Below, piece by piece: positions 43,018 through 47,571 of a stretch of DNA of 47,571 nucleotides; position 1 is the first letter of the stretch; each line of letters starts with the position of its first letter. Below the pieces are notes generated by a model. That model worked only from the letters and a program-made list of their open reading frames with translations. It did no database searches and had not been told where the DNA came from. The translations under genes were made by a program, and so were the position numbers. Origin of the DNA: Phycisphaerales bacterium UBA4658 (GTDB lineage Bacteria; Planctomycetota; Phycisphaerae; Phycisphaerales; UBA1924); the NCBI GenBank assembly GCA_002405485.1, contig DHLW01000014.1, positions 3,791-51,361 of the forward strand, written 5' to 3'.

Positions 43018-44190
43018 ATGCCGGGCGAGTCTCACCAGATCCCTTCCCGCTCCCGCATCACCGCCGGCGAACTCGTCATCGTCTGCTCGCACTATGACCT
43101 TGGCGTCATCGAAGAAGTCCGCAGGTTCCGCGGCGGATCGCGTCTTGCACCCAAGGTCCTCATCAAGACCCAGTGGGGCGAGTTCCTGCTCAAACGCCGC
43201 GCCCCGGGCCCAGCAAACGAGCCCAGCAAGGTCGCCTTCACCCACGAGGTCATCACCCACCTCGCCGCCGCCGGCTTTCCCGCGCCGCCACCCCTGGCCA
43301 CACGCGACTCCAAACTCACCATGCTCCAGCTCGGACCCTCCAGCCCCGGCGGTGGGGGGGTCTACGAGGTCTTCCGGTTCATCCGCGGCGAACGCTTCGA
43401 TCGCACGCCCGCCTCGGCCTGGGCCGCCGGGTGGTGGCTCGGCCGATGCCATCTCCTGCTCAGCAACCTGCGGCCGCTCTTCCCAGCGCCTCGCCGGACC
43501 TTCCATAACCACCCGCAGGTCCCAGAGCGCCTCGCCAGCATCTCCGGTCTTCTGAAAGACCCAAGCGTCCGCGGTCTCTGCCGCGGACTCGGCGAGGCAT
43601 ATCAGTCCGCCGCGACCAGGGTCGAGGACCTCATCGGTTCTCCCGAGCCCGCGCTGCAGATCGTGCACGGCGACTGGCATCCGGGCAACATGCTCTTCCG
43701 CATCGGTGCAAGCGCACCCGAGCAGCACGGCGTCGAACGCGTGGCCGCGGTCCTGGACTTCGACTCCGCCCGCCTCGGCCAGACCATGCACGACTTCGCC
43801 AACGGAGCCATGCAGTTCAGCGTCCATCGGTCCTTCGGCCAGGTCGCCAACGACTCCGAAGCCGACCGTCCCCAGCCCGCCAGCCCGCCCCCCAAGGGCG
43901 CGTCGACGGATTGGAAGATCGCCCTTGACCCCGGCTTGTTCTCCGCCTTCGCACAGGGCTACGCCGAGGCCGGCGCGGGTGTCGACAAGTGGCTGACCCA
44001 GGAGCGTGCCCAGGCCGTGCCCTGGCTCATGATCGAGGCCCTCATCGTCGAGGCCGCAGTTCCCATCGCCTCGACGGGCCAGTTCGGGAAACTCGCCGCC
44101 AAGCCCGTCCTGGAGGTCGTCCAGCGCGCCGTCGACGCGATTGCCCTGCAGTCCGACAAGCTCGCCGGACTGGTCGCCCAGAGGCCCTAG
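43018..44190 (+). CDS. Aminoglycoside phosphotransferase-family kinase-like protein
   Basis: A 390-residue protein-kinase-fold phosphotransferase. The catalytic loop is HGDWHPGN (H217, D219, N224) and the metal-binding loop is VLDFDSARLG (D247). The N-lobe shows FLLKRRAPG with the likely ATP-binding lysine. Family members phosphorylate small hydroxylated metabolites (choline, homoserine, aminosugars) or antibiotics. The substrate is unknown, and the divergent sequence gives no reason to call it a resistance gene. A 20-residue Pro/Ser/Asp-rich insert lies near residues 280-300. TACCCT is 5 bases before the ATG and there is no Shine-Dalgarno. Confidence 0.85.
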   Translation: MPGESHQIPSRSRITAGELVIVCSHYDLGVIEEVRRFRGGSRLAPKVLIKTQWGEFLLKRRAPGPANEPSKVAFTHEVITHLAAAGFPAPPPLATRDSKLTMLQLGPSSPGGGGVYEVFRFIRGERFDRTPASAWAAGWWLGRCHLLLSNLRPLFPAPRRTFHNHPQVPERLASISGLLKDPSVRGLCRGLGEAYQSAATRVEDLIGSPEPALQIVHGDWHPGNMLFRIGASAPEQHGVERVAAVLDFDSARLGQTMHDFANGAMQFSVHRSFGQVANDSEADRPQPASPPPKGASTDWKIALDPGLFSAFAQGYAEAGAGVDKWLTQERAQAVPWLMIEALIVEAAVPIASTGQFGKLAAKPVLEVVQRAVDAIALQSDKLAGLVAQRP

Positions 44191-44278
44191 CCCGGATCGG
44201 CGTCCGTCGGCGGAGATCCCGCCACGGGTGATAGAATCTTCCCATCGACCGTTCCGTTCCCGGGCTTCGGAGCACGCC

Positions 44279-45562
44279 ATGAGACCGAGCAAGCACGCGC
44301 GGAGAATGCAGGCGACAGCGTGGGCCGCCGCTCTCTGTCCCGTGTTGAACGCCATGGCTCAGCCCGAAGGCGCACGCTTCCCCATCCAGCCTGCCGGCGG
44401 AGCCATGGGCGGGCACCAGGTCATCCTCGATGACCCCAAGGAAGAACGTCCCATCGAGTTCGAGAGCGAGGCCGCAGCCAGAGCCGCGCTGGATGACATC
44501 ATCACCAACCTCGGCAGCGGCGACTTTCGCGCTCGCCAGGACGCCGCCCAGCGGCTTTACAAGACCGGACAGTTCAAGCTCGCGCTCCTCGAAGAGACGC
44601 TGCAGCGCAAGGACCTCTCTCTGGAGGCACGCCAGCGGCTCATCGGCGTCGCCCGGCGTCGCTTCTTCGAGACCCCACGCGCCGCACTGGGGTTCCAGTT
44701 CGGGGGCACCCTCCGCGACCGCATCGTGATCGGACGGCTCATCGACGGCTTCCCCGCCAAGGGCGTGCTGGAAGAGGGCGACATGATCGTCTCCGCTGAC
44801 GGGTACCGGCTCGAAGGGCCCACCGCCCGCGCCGTCCTCCCCGCGGTCATCGTCTCCCATGACCCGGGCGAGACCATCCGGCTCGGCGTGCGCCGCGGCG
44901 CAAAGAAGCTCGTCCTCGATGTCCCCCTCGGCGAGTTCGCCAATCTCGAACAGGGCGCCTGGCTCGGCCCGGAGCGACTCGCCCCGGCGTGGCGCATCCG
45001 CACAGCCCGCCTCGGCGGCGGCCCGGAGCCCATCAGCGTCGACGTCGACCGCGATGCCTGGTACTCCCAGCGCGATCTGGATGTCAAACGCAAGGAACGC
45101 CTCGAACAGCAGATCGAGCCCATCGAGATCGCCGGCGGCGGCATGCCCCGCCTCGTCCGTGCCATGGACGCCCAGATGCTCGCCATGCACGACCTGCCCA
45201 TGCTCAATCGTCGCGGCGTCGTCATCATCAACGGCCGACCACAGGCCCGGGCCGTCGGCGCCGCGGCGATCCTCGACATCGACGTCCAGGAAGCCCCCGT
45301 CCCCATCGAGGACGAACTCAAGCAGCTCGCCCTCGACCGCGCCACCTTCGACCGCCGAATCGCCGAGACCGAGGAAGCCATCGCCCGCGCTCCCATCCCG
45401 AGCGATCGCGCTCGCCTCATCGAGCAGCTCGGCGAGCTCCGTCGCCTCCAGGCCCTCATCGTGAAGCAGACCGACGCGCTCATGGCCGAGGCCGCCGAGC
45501 AACGCATCGAGACCGATGCCAAGCGGTCCTCATCGGTCGACGCGATCGACGTTCGGCAGTGA
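44279..45562 (+). CDS. Exported PDZ-domain protein with coiled-coil tail
   Basis: A 427-residue protein with a signal peptide (about 1-28, ending near NAMAQ), a helical region (about 60-130), a PDZ domain (about 135-225; ALGFQFGGTLRDRIVIGRLIDGFPAKG, EEGDMIVSADGYRL), a middle segment without known motifs, and a predicted coiled coil at about 350-420 (EDELKQLALDRATFDRRIAETEEAI). No protease catalytic motif is visible, so it probably scaffolds or regulates an envelope process. GGAG lies 8 bases before the ATG and TAGAAT, a -10-like hexamer, is at 44232-44237. Confidence 0.75.
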   Translation: MRPSKHARRMQATAWAAALCPVLNAMAQPEGARFPIQPAGGAMGGHQVILDDPKEERPIEFESEAAARAALDDIITNLGSGDFRARQDAAQRLYKTGQFKLALLEETLQRKDLSLEARQRLIGVARRRFFETPRAALGFQFGGTLRDRIVIGRLIDGFPAKGVLEEGDMIVSADGYRLEGPTARAVLPAVIVSHDPGETIRLGVRRGAKKLVLDVPLGEFANLEQGAWLGPERLAPAWRIRTARLGGGPEPISVDVDRDAWYSQRDLDVKRKERLEQQIEPIEIAGGGMPRLVRAMDAQMLAMHDLPMLNRRGVVIINGRPQARAVGAAAILDIDVQEAPVPIEDELKQLALDRATFDRRIAETEEAIARAPIPSDRARLIEQLGELRRLQALIVKQTDALMAEAAEQRIETDAKRSSSVDAIDVRQ

Positions 45563-45604
45563 ACCCCCAGTTCTCCCGGTTCTGCCGCCCCCCGATCACG
45601 CCGC

Positions 45605-46543
45605 TCACACGAGCACGTCGACCACTCCGGCCAGCCCGAGCACGCACGACACCACCCCGTTGAGCGTGAAGAACGCCATCTCCAGGCCCGCCTTGCCGCG
45701 CCGCGCAAGCACCACGTGCTCCGCGATCAGCAGCACGCCAACCAGCCCCGCCGCCACCGCAAACACCACGCCCAGCCGCGCATCGCCGCCCACGGGCGAC
45801 GCCGCCAGCACGAGCAGCGCGAACGCCGCCGCGTGCAGCCCGCGGCTGATCCAGATCGCGCCGCTCGCGCCCATCCGCGCCGGGATCGAGTGCAGCCGGG
45901 CCTCCCGGTCAAACTCCACGTCCTGCAGCGCATAAATCACGTCGAATCCCGCGACCCAGCACAGCACCATTCCTGACAGCAGCCACAGCGCCGGCGAAGA
46001 CAGCAGCGCGGCGGGATGCACCGCCAGCGCCGCCGCCAGCGGGCTCACCGCCAGCGCGGCCCCCAGAAACACGTGGCACAACGCCGTGAATCGCTTCGTG
46101 AGCGAATAGAACGCGATCCATGCCAGCACCGGCACGCTGAGCGCGATCGGCCAGACATTGCCCCACAGGATCAGGAACAGCGAGCACGCGCCGACGAACC
46201 CCCCAGCACACGCCAGGGCCAGCAGCCATCCGTCCCGCGCCGACAACGCTCCCGAGGCCAGCACACGCCGCGACGTCCGCGGATTCGCCGCGTCCAGACG
46301 CCGATCGCACAGCCGGTTGAACAGCATCGCCCACGAGCGTGCAAGCACCATGCACGCCACCACCACCGCAAGCTGCCCGGCAAACCGCGTCCAGGGCGCG
46401 CTCTCTGGACGGGCCAGAAACGCCGCGAGCACCGCGAACGGCAGCGCAAACACCGAGTGCGCGATCTTGATGTCCCCCGCCGCCAGCCGCAGCTTCGTCA
46501 GCAGCGCAGGCGGTTGAGAACTCCCAACAGTCGCCGAAGTCAT
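45605..46543 (-). CDS. UbiA-family prenyltransferase (menaquinone/4-hydroxybenzoate type)
   Basis: A 312-residue integral membrane prenyltransferase with about eight helices. The two Asp-rich, Mg-diphosphate-binding motifs are NRLCDRRLD (76-84) and DVIYALQDVEFD (201-212). Their form, with NPRTSRRVLASG after the first, matches UbiA and MqnP, enzymes attaching a polyprenyl chain to the quinone headgroup. Which of the two it is cannot be settled without neighbours: no mqn, ubi or men genes are in the window. TAAACT (46549-46554, minus strand) ends 5 bases before the ATG. Confidence 0.9.
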   Translation of the reverse strand: MTSATVGSSQPPALLTKLRLAAGDIKIAHSVFALPFAVLAAFLARPESAPWTRFAGQLAVVVACMVLARSWAMLFNRLCDRRLDAANPRTSRRVLASGALSARDGWLLALACAGGFVGACSLFLILWGNVWPIALSVPVLAWIAFYSLTKRFTALCHVFLGAALAVSPLAAALAVHPAALLSSPALWLLSGMVLCWVAGFDVIYALQDVEFDREARLHSIPARMGASGAIWISRGLHAAAFALLVLAASPVGGDARLGVVFAVAAGLVGVLLIAEHVVLARRGKAGLEMAFFTLNGVVSCVLGLAGVVDVLV

Positions 46544-46632
46544 CCCCGAGTTTAGCGTCGACTCCGGCACACGCCGCTCAACGGCCGCTCGGCCGCGCCC
46601 CGTGCCAACGGCATCCCAGACGCACCCGAGAC

Positions 46633-47451
46633 TCAGCCACGTGGCGTCAAGCGATCCGACACCGACGCCGTGCCAGGACCCGGGACAGATGCAGCGGGCG
46701 GAGTGGGGGGGGAAGGGGCGACGGCTGATGTCCCGGGCGTCGGCGTGCGCTGCCCGATCTTCGGCTCCGTCCCCGCCAGCGTCCGGGCCAGGTTCCCGCG
46801 ATGCTTGAAGACCACCAGCGACGCCAGTCCCACCGCAAACCCCGCGTGCAGGAGCGTCGCCGGCGCGTATCCCGGCAAGCCCTCCAGCGGAAGCGTCACC
46901 GCCTGCACGTTCCAGCGCGTCAGCAGATGCACCGCGACCACCACGCCCGCCAGCACCACCGCGGCGATCACCGACGCCAGCCCAACCATCCTCCACAGCT
47001 TCAGCGCCACGCCCCAGCAGACCAGCGCAATCAGCGCCGCCAGCGTGAACACCGGATACACCCCCACCAGCGCCCCAAACGCAGTCGCCACGCCCTTCCC
47101 GCCCTTGAACCCGAGCCACGGCGTGAACACATGCCCAAGCACCGCGCTCACCGCCACCATGAGCCACAACCCCGAGGCATAGTCAGCGCTCACCGCTCCC
47201 GGCCCCGCCGACGCCCGGCTGATCACCACCCCCGCAACCACGCTCGGGAGCAGCCCCTTCATCACGTCCAGCACAAAGCAGAGCAGCCCCCACCGCCGAC
47301 CCATCACCCGCCACACGTTCGTCGCACCGATGTTCCCTGACCCCTGCGCCCGAATGTTCACCCCGCGCGATCGCGCAAGCAGATACCCGGACGGCACCGC
47401 CCCGCATCCGAATGCGCCGACAAGCAGGATGATCTGGACGGTCGGCGACAC
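46633..47451 (-). CDS. plsY: Glycerol-3-phosphate acyltransferase PlsY
   Basis: A 272-residue membrane enzyme that transfers the acyl group from acyl-phosphate to glycerol-3-phosphate, the first step of phospholipid synthesis. The three conserved motifs are GSGNIGATN (37-45), GFKGGKGVATAFGAL (114-128) and HRGNLARTLAGTEPKIG (about 217-233), with GAVPSGYLLARSRG at the start. About 40 extra Pro/Ala/Ser-rich residues follow the normal end and are probably disordered; the DNA there has an 8-base G run. The GTG start has TACTCT 6 bases upstream (47458-47463, minus strand) and no Shine-Dalgarno. It is divergent from the DUF486 gene. Confidence 0.95.
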   Translation of the reverse strand: MSPTVQIILLVGAFGCGAVPSGYLLARSRGVNIRAQGSGNIGATNVWRVMGRRWGLLCFVLDVMKGLLPSVVAGVVISRASAGPGAVSADYASGLWLMVAVSAVLGHVFTPWLGFKGGKGVATAFGALVGVYPVFTLAALIALVCWGVALKLWRMVGLASVIAAVVLAGVVVAVHLLTRWNVQAVTLPLEGLPGYAPATLLHAGFAVGLASLVVFKHRGNLARTLAGTEPKIGQRTPTPGTSAVAPSPPTPPAASVPGPGTASVSDRLTPRG

Positions 47452-47502
47452 GGGCGCAGAGTAGGCCGACTTGGCTTTTCCAGCACGCCCCTACCGTCGA
47501 CA

Positions 47503-47571
47503 ATGCCCCAATGGCTCACCACCGTTCTGCTCCTGCTGGCCTCCAACGTGTTCATGACCTTCGCCTGGTAC
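47503..47571 (+). CDS. DUF486/DMT-family small membrane protein, N-terminal fragment (cut by window edge)
   Basis: The first 23 residues are visible. They read WLTTVLLLLASNVFMTFAWY, which is the characteristic start of DUF486 (DMT-superfamily) proteins of about 110 residues with four transmembrane helices and unknown function. The frame is open to the right edge. TACCGT (47492-47497) ends 5 bases before the ATG, matching the leaderless pattern of neighbours. It is divergent from plsY with only 51 bases between starts. Confidence 0.8.
   Translation, partial: MPQWLTTVLLLLASNVFMTFAWY

Noticed and set aside
43018..44190. Antibiotic-resistance aminoglycoside phosphotransferase
   Set aside because: Only the general kinase-fold motifs match. 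The family is broad, and nothing in the sequence or context points to a drug substrate.

Overview
The window looks like part of a chromosome from a GC-rich planctomycete, most likely of class Phycisphaerae. The support is indirect. Three secreted proteins end in the tandem dockerin-like repeat (pattern DFxxDGxVxxxDxFxFLNxWFAG) common in that class. There is also a B12-dependent ribonucleotide reductase, a type II secretion-like operon with divergent L, M and C components, and a secreted prenyltransferase-repeat protein. Base use is strongly GC-biased throughout. I see no insertion sequence, prophage, CRISPR array, tRNA or rRNA.

Layout. Positions 1-9.8 kb are mostly housekeeping: the 3' end of nrdJ, rimO, a TlpA-like thioredoxin, a PilZ-like/J-domain protein, a GspE ATPase carrying an FHA domain, serS, a DUF1294 membrane protein and a secreted metallopeptidase. 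From 9.8 to 13.5 kb come a low-complexity membrane protein, rsmE and a secreted prenyltransferase-repeat protein. From 13.6 to 18.5 kb a co-directional set (ArsR regulator, SDR, Old Yellow Enzyme, Ca2+/Na+ antiporter, WrbA-like flavoprotein, OsmC) looks like an electrophile and peroxide defence group, with a candidate ArsR operator at 14043-14071. At 18.5 kb lies a probable pseudo-hydrolase.

From 31.5 kb down to 22.4 kb on the minus strand runs a type II secretion/type IV pilus-like operon in the order F-G-I-J-K-C-L-M-TPR lipoprotein. Three of its junctions are 4-base ATGA overlaps. It is followed by a secreted dockerin-repeat protein. The matching ATPase is encoded about 16 kb away, at 4.9-6.5 kb. 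No secretin, GspH or prepilin peptidase is visible.

From 32 to 47.5 kb are threonine dehydrogenase, an orphan sugar-binding protein, a secreted collagen/seven-blade propeller protein, two more dockerin-repeat proteins, aroC, a HAD phosphatase, the RNase P RNA gene with its own promoter and terminator, a perfect 16-bp parS site, a degenerate Gfo/Idh protein, a kinase-like phosphotransferase, a PDZ protein, a UbiA prenyltransferase, plsY and the start of a DUF486 membrane protein.

Two DNA-level signals stand out. One is the parS palindrome at 39576-39591, which suggests the region is near the origin. The other is a recurring TANNNT hexamer 5-10 bases before start codons that lack a Shine-Dalgarno sequence, which suggests widespread leaderless transcription. 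The secretion operon together with three dockerin-tagged secreted proteins is the most coherent candidate for a poorly described system.
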